A stretch of DNA of 64,000 bases from Parabacteroides sp. PH5-46. Its GTDB lineage: Bacteria; Bacteroidota; Bacteroidia; Bacteroidales; Tannerellaceae. The position numbers and the translations under genes were made by a program. The stretch is from the NCBI RefSeq assembly GCF_029892785.1, contig NZ_JARXXA010000021.1, positions 1-64,000 of the forward strand. The letters are read 5' to 3'. Shown here in pieces: positions 33,229-43,045 of the stretch. The notes beneath the pieces are model-generated. The model was not told the origin of the DNA. It ran no database searches and saw nothing but the letters and a program-made list of their open reading frames with translations. Positions within the stretch are counted from its first letter, which is position 1. Each line of letters begins with the position of its first letter.

Positions 33229-34044
33229 ATGTTTTGCAACATTTGTAATCATAGTACAAGTTATTTATTTACAAAAAAAATACTTCGAAAATACGATGTA
33301 AAATACTTTAAATGCACTAAATGTGATTTCATCCAGACTGAATATCCACATTGGTTAAATGAAGCATACTCTAATGCTATTACAAATTTGGATTTAGGAT
33401 TAGTTAAACGCAATATTTATTTTAGTAATCTAACAGAGCGATTATTGCTAAAATTCTTTGATTATGATAAACCACACTTAGATTATGCTGGAGGATATGG
33501 ACTTTTTGTTAGGCTAATGAGAGATAAAGGATTCAATTTTTATCGTCAAGACAAATATTGTGAAAACATTTTCTCTAAACACTTTGATATAAATGACACA
33601 TCCACATCTCACTTTGAAGTATTAACAGCGTTTGAAGTTTTTGAACATCTGGTAAAGCCAGTTGAAGAACTAAATACAATGCTAAAAAATGCTGATAATG
33701 TAATATTCTCAACCGAAATTACTCCAAATAATATAGTAAATGATTGGTGGTACTTTTCGCCTGAAACGGGACAACATATTTCGTTTTATTCAATAAAATC
33801 CCTTGAAATTCTTGCAAAATATCATGGTTTATTTTATTATACCAATGGAATTAACATGCATTTGTTTACAAAAAAGCAACATAAAAAAAATCCATTTAAA
33901 ACTTCAGTTTTTGATATTAAATACAGAGTTCTACCTTTTATTGAGCGAATTTACACAAAATATAACCACAAGGTTAATCGGATAAAGATTCATAGTAAAT
34001 TAGAAGAAGATTATAATTATATAAAAGATGAAAGTTCTTTTTGA
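33229..34044 (+). CDS. SAM-dependent methyltransferase with N-terminal zinc ribbon
   Basis: A 271-residue protein. Cys3, Cys6, Cys29 and Cys32 (CNIC ... CTKC) form a putative zinc ribbon. The methyltransferase core follows with SAM motif I at LDYAGGYGLFVRLM and the post-motif EVFEHLVKPVEELN typical of Methyltransf_23. In sugar clusters such enzymes C- or O-methylate nucleotide sugars or glycans. Very AT-rich. The 3' end overlaps the next gene by 17 nt. Confidence 0.8.
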   Translation: MFCNICNHSTSYLFTKKILRKYDVKYFKCTKCDFIQTEYPHWLNEAYSNAITNLDLGLVKRNIYFSNLTERLLLKFFDYDKPHLDYAGGYGLFVRLMRDKGFNFYRQDKYCENIFSKHFDINDTSTSHFEVLTAFEVFEHLVKPVEELNTMLKNADNVIFSTEITPNNIVNDWWYFSPETGQHISFYSIKSLEILAKYHGLFYYTNGINMHLFTKKQHKKNPFKTSVFDIKYRVLPFIERIYTKYNHKVNRIKIHSKLEEDYNYIKDESSF

Positions 34045-35119
34045 TCATCAAATATTTATCTTACAAAATTATGGTGGTATATCAAGATATCATTATGATT
34101 TAATAAAATACTTGCAAAAATGCAATATTGAATGTGAGTTGTCATTATGTTTGTCAAATAATCACTATATTAAAAATAATGACATTTCATCTCATCATCA
34201 ACTATTCCCCTTGTTTAATTTGAAAATTAGAAATAAAATCATTCGAAAAATAAATCTGGATAATTCTTTTAAAACTTTAAATAAACAAGAATTTGACATA
34301 TTTCATCCCACATATTATGATGATTATTTTTTATCAAAGAATAGATTAAAAAATAAACCTTTCGTCATTACTATACATGATATGATCCTTGAAAAATATA
34401 ACATTGGTGGAAATGAAATTGAAAAAAAAAGAAGAATTGCTAAATCTGCTGATAAGGTGATTGCTATTAGTCAAAAAACAAAAGAGGATCTATTAGAGTA
34501 TTATGATATTGATGATAAAAAGATTGAAGTTATCAATCAGTGTATAACCCCACAAAACGAAATTATAATTCCGAAAAAAACCGGGAAATATGCGAAAAAA
34601 TACATATTATATATTGGAGCAAGACATGGATATAAGAATTTTTTTAATTTCATCAATGCCTTTTCTATACTTTCAAAAAAATATCCTGACCTTCATTTAA
34701 TTTGTACGGGCAGCGATTTTGATAACTCAGAAAGAACTTTGTTGAGAGAATTAAAAATACAAGATAAAACAATTTCTTTGTTTTTCAATGACAAAGAAAT
34801 TGGTTGGTTATACAAGAATGCAGAAATGTTTGTTTTCCCCTCATTTTATGAAGGTTTTGGAATCCCTATTCTTGAAGCCTACGCTATGGATTGTCCGGTT
34901 GCTATTAGTAATGCTAGTTGCTTTCCTGAAATTGCAGGTGATGCAGCGAGTTATTTTGATCCAAATGATATTGAGTCTATTTATTTTTCTATGGAGAAAC
35001 TATTAACTGATATGACTTTCAAAAAAGAATTAGTAGAAAGGGGAAAGAAAAGACTTTCTCTTTTTACACAAGAAAAAAGAGCCCACCTTACAAGCATTCT
35101 TTATAAATCACTACTGTAA
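34028..35119 (+). CDS. Glycosyltransferase family 4
   Basis: A 363-residue retaining GT-B enzyme. The C-terminal half carries YILYIGARHGYKNF (nucleotide-sugar fold start) and the catalytic E-x7-E region FPSFYEGFGIPILEAYA. The N-terminal acceptor domain opens with FDHQIFILQNYGGISRYHYDL. Donor and acceptor cannot be read from sequence. It is translationally linked to the methyltransferase gene. Confidence 0.88.
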   Translation: MKVLFDHQIFILQNYGGISRYHYDLIKYLQKCNIECELSLCLSNNHYIKNNDISSHHQLFPLFNLKIRNKIIRKINLDNSFKTLNKQEFDIFHPTYYDDYFLSKNRLKNKPFVITIHDMILEKYNIGGNEIEKKRRIAKSADKVIAISQKTKEDLLEYYDIDDKKIEVINQCITPQNEIIIPKKTGKYAKKYILYIGARHGYKNFFNFINAFSILSKKYPDLHLICTGSDFDNSERTLLRELKIQDKTISLFFNDKEIGWLYKNAEMFVFPSFYEGFGIPILEAYAMDCPVAISNASCFPEIAGDAASYFDPNDIESIYFSMEKLLTDMTFKKELVERGKKRLSLFTQEKRAHLTSILYKSLL

Positions 35120-35149
35120 AAAGTACCGTCTAATTAAATTAGTTTGAAA

Positions 35150-35917
35150 ATGATATCAGTTATAACAGTTTGCTATAATTCCGAAAAAACAATTACAAAA
35201 ACATTTGATTCAATTCTTGAACAAACGACCCCTCCTTCTGAATATATTGTAATTGATGGTAATTCTAATGATAATACAATTGCTATCATTGAAGATTATG
35301 AACAGAAATTTTTAAAAAAAAATATATCTTTCAATTGGATATCAGAAAAAGATAATGGCATTTACGATGCCATGAATAAGGGGCTCAAATTTGCAACCAA
35401 AGAATGGATTCATTTTTTAAATAGTGATGATTATTATTTAAATAAATATGTATTAAAAACTGTTTGTGATAATTTAGAAAAAACTAATGCTGATGTCATA
35501 TATGGGCAATTGATAAAAATTGAAAATGATGTTGAATCTGCATTAATCCCATCAAAAGAAAAAAAACTAAATCTTAATTCACTAATAGGCTGCCCAATAT
35601 ATCAACCTGCTACATTTTTCAATCACTCCTTGTTTAAAAATAAATTCACATTTGATACGAAATTTAAAATCTCTGCAGATTATAAATTATTTCTTCAAAT
35701 GATTAATAAAGGAGTTAGATTTCAATATATTCCCATATTTACAACATATTTTAATGATGGAGGAATCTCTACTATTCATCAAAAAACCTTTACACACAAT
35801 GAGGATTTACGAGTTTTAATAGAATCTAATAAGCCTACATTATTTATGAAATTAATGTCTAATCGTTTTTTTTACAAACCAATAATTTTACTATTTAAAG
35901 TACTATCTAAATTTTGA
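35150..35917 (+). CDS. Glycosyltransferase family 2
   Basis: A 255-residue inverting GT-A enzyme. It shows the family start ISVITVCYNSEKTITKTFDSIL, DGNSNDNT, the acceptor region SEKDNGIYDAMNKG and the metal-binding NSDD. This set matches the WcaA/colanic-acid-type branch. I use the ATG at 35150; an in-frame TTG six bases earlier is less likely. The stop overlaps the next start. Confidence 0.87.
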   Translation: MISVITVCYNSEKTITKTFDSILEQTTPPSEYIVIDGNSNDNTIAIIEDYEQKFLKKNISFNWISEKDNGIYDAMNKGLKFATKEWIHFLNSDDYYLNKYVLKTVCDNLEKTNADVIYGQLIKIENDVESALIPSKEKKLNLNSLIGCPIYQPATFFNHSLFKNKFTFDTKFKISADYKLFLQMINKGVRFQYIPIFTTYFNDGGISTIHQKTFTHNEDLRVLIESNKPTLFMKLMSNRFFYKPIILLFKVLSKF

Positions 35918-36903
35918 AAGTATCAATTCTTATTCCTTTTTATAATGCATCTCTTTTTATTGAAAGAGCATTACTATCTGCATTAAATCAGACTTATCCA
36001 TATATTGAATGCATTATGGTTGATGATGGCTCCAAGGATGAGAGTATCTTCAGAATACAGTCTATTATCAAGAACCATAAAAGAAAAGAATCAACTAGGG
36101 TCATTAAACATGATAGCAATAAAGGTGTTGCATCTGCAAGAAACACTTGCATAAATAATGCAACAGGTAATTATGTTTTCTTTTTAGATAGTGATGACGA
36201 GTTACCATTAAATGCAATCGAGAATCTTGTTAAATCTAACATTAACTCAAAAGCAGATTTAGTTTTAGGTGAATTTAATGTTACAGGAGGCGTACGAGAA
36301 AAATTTGTTGAAATCAAAATCAAGACTAAAGTAGAAGGAAATAATGAAATTTTTAACTCCTTCATTTCTCATAAATGGTATGATGGGACGTGCAATAAAT
36401 TAGTAAAAAGGAAATTTCTACTAGATAATAATATTTCATTTTATGCAAATATAGTCCACGAAGATATCTTATGGTCATTTGAAATAGCTATGAAAGCTAC
36501 ATTAATTATTTATTGCTCTGAGATCACCTATATATATCATTTGCGTTCAAATTCCATCACACAGAATATGTCTGAGAGAAATTTTAAATCTCTCATTTTT
36601 ATTATGAAAAAAATGGTTGAATATGATCAAGAATTCAAACTACACAAAGCGCATATTCAATTATTCAATTATTACGCAAATTTAAGGATTTATTTTTTAA
36701 AAAAACTCATATTATGGACCAATGAAAAATCAATTGTAAAAAAAATGATTGATCAAATCAATCTTATTTTTTCACATAAAGAGTATAACAAAATATCCAA
36801 CTATTCAATGGAGTCTATGTTGAAATTAATACCTTATAAAACTTCAGTATCATTATCGGTTTTATATATTAGATTGTTGTTGTCCTTAAAAAAACAACAA
36901 TAA
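35914..36903 (+). CDS. Glycosyltransferase family 2, TTG start
   Basis: A 329-residue GT-A enzyme. The protein must begin at or near KVSILIPFYNASLFIERAL, since this is the normal first strand of the family. The only start there is TTG at 35914, which overlaps the previous stop as TTGA. Other motifs are VDDGSKD, NKGVASARN and the metal-binding LDSDDE. The C-terminal 100 residues are helical and lysine-rich. It is the last gene of the AT-rich plus-strand block. Confidence 0.85.
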   Translation: MKVSILIPFYNASLFIERALLSALNQTYPYIECIMVDDGSKDESIFRIQSIIKNHKRKESTRVIKHDSNKGVASARNTCINNATGNYVFFLDSDDELPLNAIENLVKSNINSKADLVLGEFNVTGGVREKFVEIKIKTKVEGNNEIFNSFISHKWYDGTCNKLVKRKFLLDNNISFYANIVHEDILWSFEIAMKATLIIYCSEITYIYHLRSNSITQNMSERNFKSLIFIMKKMVEYDQEFKLHKAHIQLFNYYANLRIYFLKKLILWTNEKSIVKKMIDQINLIFSHKEYNKISNYSMESMLKLIPYKTSVSLSVLYIRLLLSLKKQQ

Positions 36904-36982
36904 TTCCCATTAAATTTGAGATGAGAATAAATTTAATAAAGATAACAACGTTTTTATAGGCATACTATTCCCTTAGTCTCAA

Positions 36983-38080
36983 TTAATCACTGAATATTTT
37001 CGCAAATTTCTTTTCTCTTTCTTCTTCTGAATAATTATTAACAAACATGTCTCTTGAGTAAGTGTTAAAACGGGGGCATGGATGAATTGAAAAATGCTTT
37101 ATCGCTTTAATAAAATCTTCTTTTGTGCTGCAACAGGCTCCTACTTTATCAAAATTTAGATCATATCCTTCAAACGCTTCTTTTGTTCCTATTATATTCT
37201 TCCCATACATTAAAGCTTCACAGGTTTTTACTTTCATGCCACTTCCTTCAAAAATAGGGAATAACATAAAATCCGCATTTTCTATATAAGGTCTCAAATC
37301 AGGCACATTACTGAAAATTTTTATATTCTCATACTTTTTCACCCTGGGCTGTAACTCGTGCATATTTTTACCCACAACCTGTAGATCAATATCCACATTC
37401 GGTAATACTTCTTTTGTAAACCAAAGGATTCCATGTACATTCATCGGAAAATATGTTCCTAAAAAAAGGCAAACTGGTTTTTGTTGTGTTAGAGCAGAAG
37501 GATATTCCTGTAACTTATAGGTATCTTTGAATACCACAGGAGACAGAATATCTGGGGTACGATGATAGCGTTTTTCTATTTCTTGCTTGTCTCGCTCATT
37601 CAAAGCTATGATAATATCCGAATAATCACAGGATTCCTGGTCGTTTTGAGTTACACAGTTGATTACTACAGATCTCCAAGGCATATATCTTCCTATTTTC
37701 GCAGCAAAATAAACAGACTCTACATTATGGAAAAATGTGATGACTTTTCCTCCGTATTGATTGTTTTTCAACACTTTGGCTATCCTTCCAAAAATACTTC
37801 TGTCAATAAACACATAAGGATAGTTTGTGGCTAAAGTTTTTATTTCTTTCACCTTGTGAGGAGATAGTCCGTAATAATAACCCTTCAAGAAGTTAATCAA
37901 TATTGAAAATCCTCCCAAAATCATTTTCTTGAAACTCTGTTCTTCGTGAATATAATAAACGGTAATATTTTCTTCCCCCAGCAATCGGCAAAGTACATTA
38001 TAATTCGTATTGGTTCCTTGTTCGCCACCTGCATCAACGCTTCCTGGTCTTCTATATCTGATAAATAGTAACTTCTTCAT
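36983..38080 (-). CDS. Glycosyltransferase family 4-like
   Basis: A 365-residue GT-B enzyme. The N-terminal domain opens with LLFIRYRRPGSVDAGGEQGT; the C-terminal domain carries CLFLGTYFPMNVHGI and the nucleotide-sugar-binding region FPIFEGSGMKVKTCEALMYGK. It faces the AT-rich block tail to tail and has a minus-strand -7 box TATATTTG at 38109-38102. Composition is intermediate between the AT-rich block and the core genes. Substrates unknown. Confidence 0.85.
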   Translation of the reverse strand: MKKLLFIRYRRPGSVDAGGEQGTNTNYNVLCRLLGEENITVYYIHEEQSFKKMILGGFSILINFLKGYYYGLSPHKVKEIKTLATNYPYVFIDRSIFGRIAKVLKNNQYGGKVITFFHNVESVYFAAKIGRYMPWRSVVINCVTQNDQESCDYSDIIIALNERDKQEIEKRYHRTPDILSPVVFKDTYKLQEYPSALTQQKPVCLFLGTYFPMNVHGILWFTKEVLPNVDIDLQVVGKNMHELQPRVKKYENIKIFSNVPDLRPYIENADFMLFPIFEGSGMKVKTCEALMYGKNIIGTKEAFEGYDLNFDKVGACCSTKEDFIKAIKHFSIHPCPRFNTYSRDMFVNNYSEEEREKKFAKIFSD

Positions 38081-38101
38081 CTAAAAATCCTAATTATAAA
38101 A

Positions 38102-38163
38102 CAAATATATGGCATTTATTTCATAGTCTTTCACTCTGCTTTGAAATAAATCCTCTACTTTTG
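38102..38163. promoter_or_regulatory. Divergent promoters between glycosyltransferase and YfhO genes
   Basis: Minus strand TATATTTG (38109-38102) fits the -7 box of the glycosyltransferase. Plus strand TACTTTTG (38156-38163) fits that of the YfhO gene, giving a leader of under 20 nt before the ATG at 38187. Confidence 0.6.
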
Positions 38164-38186
38164 CATTGGATATAAAAAGACAAACT

Positions 38187-40697
38187 ATGCAGACATTAAT
38201 AAAGAAATTTGGTTGGTATATTCTTGCTATCTTAGTATTCACTATATTAGTCACTGTTTATTTTTCTCCGTCTGTGATAGATGGGAAAGTAATGCAACAA
38301 ACAGATTCTATGAAGTATGTAGGAATGGTTCAAGAGATATCAAACTACTACAATAAAGAAGGTAAGGTTTCGGCTTGGTTAGGTTCTATGTTTGCCGGCA
38401 TGCCTGCATATCAAGTAGGTATGCCAGGTACTCCTTTAAATCCCCTTACGCATTTATTGAATATTGTAAAAAGAATTGATCCGATGGGGGCAGGAATGGT
38501 ATTGGCCGGCTTGGTTTGTTTCTTTATATTAATGTGTGTTATGAAAGTCAATAGATGGCTGGCTGTAGCTGGGGCTATTGCTTATGCTTTTGCATCTTAT
38601 AATATCATCATTATTATGGCTGGGCATATCTCCAAAGCGTATGCGATTGCTTATATGCCGTTGACTATTGCGGGAATGATTCTGCTCTTCAGGAAAAATT
38701 GGATATGGGGAAGCGTTCTGTTTATCATTAGTATTGCTATTTCTTTGCTGGAAAGCCATCTCCAGATAACGTATTATTTAGCGATCTTCTGCTTGTTTGT
38801 TTATTTGGGATTCGCATATCAAGAACTTATAGAAAAGAGATATAAAGATTTGCTTAAGCTGACAGGAGTCATGGCTATATGTGTTATTATTGCCGTGCTG
38901 CCTAACTTATCTAATCTTTACAGTAATTTTGAAATGAGTAAAACCAGCCTTCGTGGGCCTACGGAATTAACTTTGTCATCTGCTGGCGAAGAGGTAGAAA
39001 AACCATCTTCCGGATTAGATAAAACCTATGCTTTTGAATGGAGCTATGGAGTAAAGGAGCTGTTAACGCTACTTGTTCCTAACGCTTATGGGGGTAGCTC
39101 TGCGGGGACTCTAGATAGCTCCTCTGAATTGTATAAGGAATTCCGAAAAAATGGGATACAAACTTCCGGAGATAAGATACAGGCTGCCACTTATTGGGGC
39201 GACAAACTATTTACTTCAGGCCCTGTCTATTTTGGGGCTATAATCTGTTTCTTGTTTGTCTTAGGGATGTTTGTGATTCGCAATCCTATCAAATGGTGGT
39301 TATTAGCTGGTTCCATTTTCTTTGTTTTTTTATCTTTAGGAAAGAATTTCGACTTGTTTAATGACTTTATCTTCCATTATCTTCCGGGCTATAATAAGTT
39401 TCGGACACCGGAAATGGCTTTAGTAATACCCGGGCTGACATTCCCTCTTATTGCTATTTGGGGACTAAACAAAATACTAAGTGAACAAACGGATGAATCA
39501 ACCCTTAAAAAGGGATTTCTTTGGGCATTAGGTATTACCGGAGGTATCAGTTTATTGATCTGGATTATGCCTTCTTTATTCTTGAATTTTCAATCCTCTT
39601 ATGATTCCCAATTTTTAAACCAGGTGCCAGGCTGGTACTATCCGGCTTTACTGTCAGACCGTGCTTCTATAGCTTCGGCTGATGCTCTTCGTTCTCTCAT
39701 ATTTATTTTGTTAGGGGCACTTCTCCTTTTTATATTTTGGAAATCCAAAGACAAAAAGAAGATGGGTATGTGGGTAGGTATTGGGATGATTATTCTAGTA
39801 TTAGTCGATTTATGGACTGTAGACAAACGTTATTTAAATGACGACAATTTCAAGAAAGAAACGCTACAGGAAAGTTTCAAAACATCTGTTGCTGATAACG
39901 AGATACTAAAAGATACTGACCCCTCATATCGCGTATTAAGTCTGCTTAATAGCCCTTTCATGGAAAGTTTCACCTCCTACTACCATAAGTCTATAGGAGG
40001 TTATCATGCTGCCAAACTCAGAAGATATCAAGAGCTAATAGAGCATCGGATTTCTGGTGAAATTTCCAGCATTGCCAACGCATTCCAGAATGCCCGTAGC
40101 GAACAGGATTTAGTAAATGCATTTGCTCTGTGTCCATCCTTAAATATGCTAAATACACGGTATCTTATCTATAATGCAGACCATGCACCTATCAGAAATC
40201 CTTTAGCATTCGGAAACGCGTGGTTTGTCAATCAGGTAGATATAGTAGAAAATGCTGATGCTGAAATTACAGCTCTAAATACAATTAATCCCTTGGAGGT
40301 AGCTGTTGTGGACAAGCGTTTCGCAGAGTCACTAAAAGGATTCACACCAGCTCCCGACTCAACAGCAACAATTCAATTAGACACTTATTATCCGGATAAA
40401 TTAATCTACTCAAGTAATGCTTCTACCGAGCAATTGGCTGTATTCTCCGAAATATACTACCAACCAGGCTGGAAAGCATATATAGACGACAAACCAGCCG
40501 ATCATTTCCGGGCAGACTGGACTCTTCGTGCCATGTTGATTCCAGCAGGACAGCATCAAATTACATTCGAATTCCAACCCGACATATTCCTTACAACATC
40601 AGCTATAAGCCGGTTTAGCGGACTCCTTATACTATTAATGTTATTCGGAGCTATTGGGTACTCTATTTGGAATACGCGAAAAGAAAAGAAATTATAA
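38187..40697 (+). CDS. YfhO family membrane protein
   Basis: An 836-residue inner-membrane protein. About 12-13 transmembrane segments spread over residues 8-560 and one near 805-825; the C-terminal soluble part (about 570-795) faces the periplasm. The early loop GKVMQQTDSMKYVGMVQEI and GMFAGMPAYQVG-like motif (SMFAGMPAYQVGMPG) are typical of YfhO. Relatives are GT-C fold transferases that decorate surface polymers using lipid-linked sugars. I use the ATG at 38187 because the upstream TTG overlaps the promoter box. Its end overlaps the convergent next gene by 6 nt. Confidence 0.85.
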   Translation: MQTLIKKFGWYILAILVFTILVTVYFSPSVIDGKVMQQTDSMKYVGMVQEISNYYNKEGKVSAWLGSMFAGMPAYQVGMPGTPLNPLTHLLNIVKRIDPMGAGMVLAGLVCFFILMCVMKVNRWLAVAGAIAYAFASYNIIIIMAGHISKAYAIAYMPLTIAGMILLFRKNWIWGSVLFIISIAISLLESHLQITYYLAIFCLFVYLGFAYQELIEKRYKDLLKLTGVMAICVIIAVLPNLSNLYSNFEMSKTSLRGPTELTLSSAGEEVEKPSSGLDKTYAFEWSYGVKELLTLLVPNAYGGSSAGTLDSSSELYKEFRKNGIQTSGDKIQAATYWGDKLFTSGPVYFGAIICFLFVLGMFVIRNPIKWWLLAGSIFFVFLSLGKNFDLFNDFIFHYLPGYNKFRTPEMALVIPGLTFPLIAIWGLNKILSEQTDESTLKKGFLWALGITGGISLLIWIMPSLFLNFQSSYDSQFLNQVPGWYYPALLSDRASIASADALRSLIFILLGALLLFIFWKSKDKKKMGMWVGIGMIILVLVDLWTVDKRYLNDDNFKKETLQESFKTSVADNEILKDTDPSYRVLSLLNSPFMESFTSYYHKSIGGYHAAKLRRYQELIEHRISGEISSIANAFQNARSEQDLVNAFALCPSLNMLNTRYLIYNADHAPIRNPLAFGNAWFVNQVDIVENADAEITALNTINPLEVAVVDKRFAESLKGFTPAPDSTATIQLDTYYPDKLIYSSNASTEQLAVFSEIYYQPGWKAYIDDKPADHFRADWTLRAMLIPAGQHQITFEFQPDIFLTTSAISRFSGLLILLMLFGAIGYSIWNTRKEKKL

Positions 40698-41813
40698 GTC
40701 TTTCACGAAAAAAAGGATCGCTTCTGCAAAATTATCCCATGACAGAAGCGATTTTTCTTTTTGGATATTGGATATAAATTTCGCTCTGTCTGCTTTATAG
40801 AACAATTGGATTGTATCAGCGATGGATGCAGTAGATATCTCTGGTATCATTAAACCTACACCTGGTTTTTCAATACTTTCACTAAGTCCGCCGGTTTTTG
40901 TAGCCAATAAGGGAAGTTCAAAATGATAGGCTATGGAAGTTATTCCACTTTGAGTAGCAGAACGGTAAGGTAATACACATACATCTGCTGCAGAAAAGAA
41001 TAAAGGTACTTCGCTATCACTTATATACCGATTAAATACTTTAATCCGCTCCGGATGATTGATATGTCTGATCTGTTCATTGTATTTTTCGAAGCTTCCG
41101 TAGCTCTCTCCTGCGATGACAAGCTGGTAGCTTTCATCCAGCATACCTACTGCATCAATAAGCAAGTCTAGGCCTTTATAGTCACGTATTAATCCGAAGA
41201 AAAGGATTGTTTTCTTGTTCGGCTCCAATCCCAATGCTTCTTTTGCCTTTGCTGCATCTATTTTCTCTCCAAAGTGATCGTATAAAGGGTGAGGTTTAAG
41301 AATAGATTTTGCATCAGGGTACAGTGCAAATAAATCCTTCTGCACTGATTCGCTCATGGAAACAAAACCACTATTTTGCTTTAAGAACCAGGTTGTAAAA
41401 GGTTTGTCAAAAAACTTTTGCTCATGAGGAATCACATTATCCAGAACTGTCAGCACTTTGCATCCTCTTTTTTTAAGTTGCCGGGCAACTATCCCCAAAG
41501 AAGGAGCAAAATAAGACATCCAGTATTTCATAATAAGGATATCGGGGGTTTCTTTGCTAATACGGTTAGCAGCACTTATATACGAAAACGGATTGGCCGT
41601 GTCTAAAACAGGAATACTGTCAATGGGTAATGCCTTGTCTTCTGTAGTTACATATTGCGTCTTACCCGGGAAAAGAAAGTCCGGATATTGTCTTTTGAAA
41701 GTAAAAGGTAATACCTCGTTATCTGCCTTTTTAAAAGCCTCATACAAGTTTGCATTAAACTGTGCAATTCCGCCCCGGAACGGGTAGAAAGTCGATAACA
41801 TCGCGATTTTCAT
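40692..41813 (-). CDS. Glycosyltransferase family 4
   Basis: A 373-residue GT-B enzyme. It opens with KIAMLSTFYPFRGGIAQFN (acceptor domain) and carries TILFFGLIRDYKGLDLLIDA and LPYRSATQSGITSIAYHFELP in the donor half. It is the last gene of the minus-strand ahcY-heptose run, 3 bp after gmhB, and may transfer the heptose made by that run. Confidence 0.88.
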   Translation of the reverse strand: MKIAMLSTFYPFRGGIAQFNANLYEAFKKADNEVLPFTFKRQYPDFLFPGKTQYVTTEDKALPIDSIPVLDTANPFSYISAANRISKETPDILIMKYWMSYFAPSLGIVARQLKKRGCKVLTVLDNVIPHEQKFFDKPFTTWFLKQNSGFVSMSESVQKDLFALYPDAKSILKPHPLYDHFGEKIDAAKAKEALGLEPNKKTILFFGLIRDYKGLDLLIDAVGMLDESYQLVIAGESYGSFEKYNEQIRHINHPERIKVFNRYISDSEVPLFFSAADVCVLPYRSATQSGITSIAYHFELPLLATKTGGLSESIEKPGVGLMIPEISTASIADTIQLFYKADRAKFISNIQKEKSLLSWDNFAEAILFFVKDL

Positions 41814-41816
41814 ACA

Positions 41817-42365
41817 TCAATCCTTATCTATGTGTCGGGCAAAGGTAAGCAAATCCGGGTAATGTGCTTGGATATCCAATCGAGCAATTTCTTCTTTTGT
41901 GTATTTATTTCCAATGAGAATTGCCGGAATATTTGCATTATTGGCAAATTGCATATCTGATGAGCTATCTCCTACCATAACACTTGAAGAAAAGTTGATG
42001 TCCGGAAAGTCCTGTTTAGCCTGAAGAGCCATTCCTATATTGGGCTTTCTGTTCATATTTGAGTCATCAGTATCCGTACAGAAATATATATGATCAATCC
42101 TGCCGTTATGCGACGCTATCTCATCCAGCATATAGTGATGTATCTCTTCTAATTGCTGTAATGTCATCTTCCCACGACCTACTCCGCGCTGATTTGTAAC
42201 TATAATGATATGAGTAAAAAAGGATGAGAGGATATGCAAAGCTTCAAACGTTCCATCAATAAAGATAAATTCTTCGATCGATTTAACATAATCGCCAATT
42301 CGTTGCACATTGATAACTCCATCACGGTCAAGAAATAGCGTGTTATAAGGTTTTGTATTTCCCAT
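41817..42365 (-). CDS. gmhB: D-glycero-D-manno-heptose 1,7-bisphosphate 7-phosphatase (HAD-IIIA)
   Basis: A 182-residue HAD phosphatase that removes the 7-phosphate from heptose 1,7-bisphosphate. Visible motifs are FLDRDGVIN (nucleophile Asp), VTNQRGVGRG and VMVGDSSSDM. The zinc-binding C-x-H ... C-x-C loop of the Escherichia coli enzyme is missing: the region reads YFCTDTDDSNMNRKPN with a single Cys. I use the ATG at 42365 (MGNTKPYN), which overlaps hddC by 23 nt. The context of hddA, gmhA and hddC supports the assignment. Confidence 0.87.
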   Translation of the reverse strand: MGNTKPYNTLFLDRDGVINVQRIGDYVKSIEEFIFIDGTFEALHILSSFFTHIIIVTNQRGVGRGKMTLQQLEEIHHYMLDEIASHNGRIDHIYFCTDTDDSNMNRKPNIGMALQAKQDFPDINFSSSVMVGDSSSDMQFANNANIPAILIGNKYTKEEIARLDIQAHYPDLLTFARHIDKD

Positions 42366-43044
42366 CTTTAAAATCCTTTTGGGCACGTATATAATCTTCC
42401 GGGATACCAATGTCTATAAAATAGCCGTCGGAAGAGAATCCGGCAAGCATATCTGTAGAAACTCTTTTTTCAAAGAAATCTTTTTCAAGGGAGAATTTAT
42501 CCGGATAAGTTTCCAAGCTTTCTTTACGAATAAGATAAGTTCCCCCGTTTATTAATCCGTCAGTACATGGCTGTTTTTCAAGAAAGCGAGTGATTTGGCA
42601 GGAAGCATCCATCTCTACTACTCCGTAACGATCAAAGTCTTCCATCCGCTTTAAAGCCAAAGTAGCCAATGCTTTTGTTTGTTGATGGAGTTCAAGCATT
42701 CCGGCATAATCAACTCCCAGAAAAGTATCTCCATTTAAAATAAAGATATCTGACTGTTCTGCCTGGGACAAAGCATATTTAACTGCCCCTCCCGTTCCTA
42801 GAGGCTCTTTTTCCACGACAAAAGAGATCCGCATGGAGAAAGACAAAGTATCCAACCAGTCTTCAATATCATGATGCTTATAACCCAGGGAGAGGATTAT
42901 ATGTTCAAAACCTGCTTTTTCTAAAGTAGCAAGTAAATAATACAAGAAAGGCTTTCCGGCTACCGGAGCCATACATTTGGGTATATCGGAAACTACACTC
43001 CTGAGGCGAGTCCCCATTCCTCCGGCCAAGATAATCGCTTCCAT
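42343..43044 (-). CDS. hddC: D-glycero-D-manno-heptose 1-phosphate guanylyltransferase
   Basis: A 233-residue nucleotidyltransferase. The signature AIILAGGMGTRLRSVVSDIPKCMAP-type start and the NGDTFLGVDY metal-binding region are present, and the length fits HddC. It couples heptose 1-phosphate to GTP, giving GDP-D-glycero-alpha-D-manno-heptose. GDP preference is inferred from the HddA partner. It lies 1 bp after gmhA and overlaps gmhB. Confidence 0.88.
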   Translation of the reverse strand: MEAIILAGGMGTRLRSVVSDIPKCMAPVAGKPFLYYLLATLEKAGFEHIILSLGYKHHDIEDWLDTLSFSMRISFVVEKEPLGTGGAVKYALSQAEQSDIFILNGDTFLGVDYAGMLELHQQTKALATLALKRMEDFDRYGVVEMDASCQITRFLEKQPCTDGLINGGTYLIRKESLETYPDKFSLEKDFFEKRVSTDMLAGFSSDGYFIDIGIPEDYIRAQKDFKDGKYKTL

Positions 43045-43045
43045 A

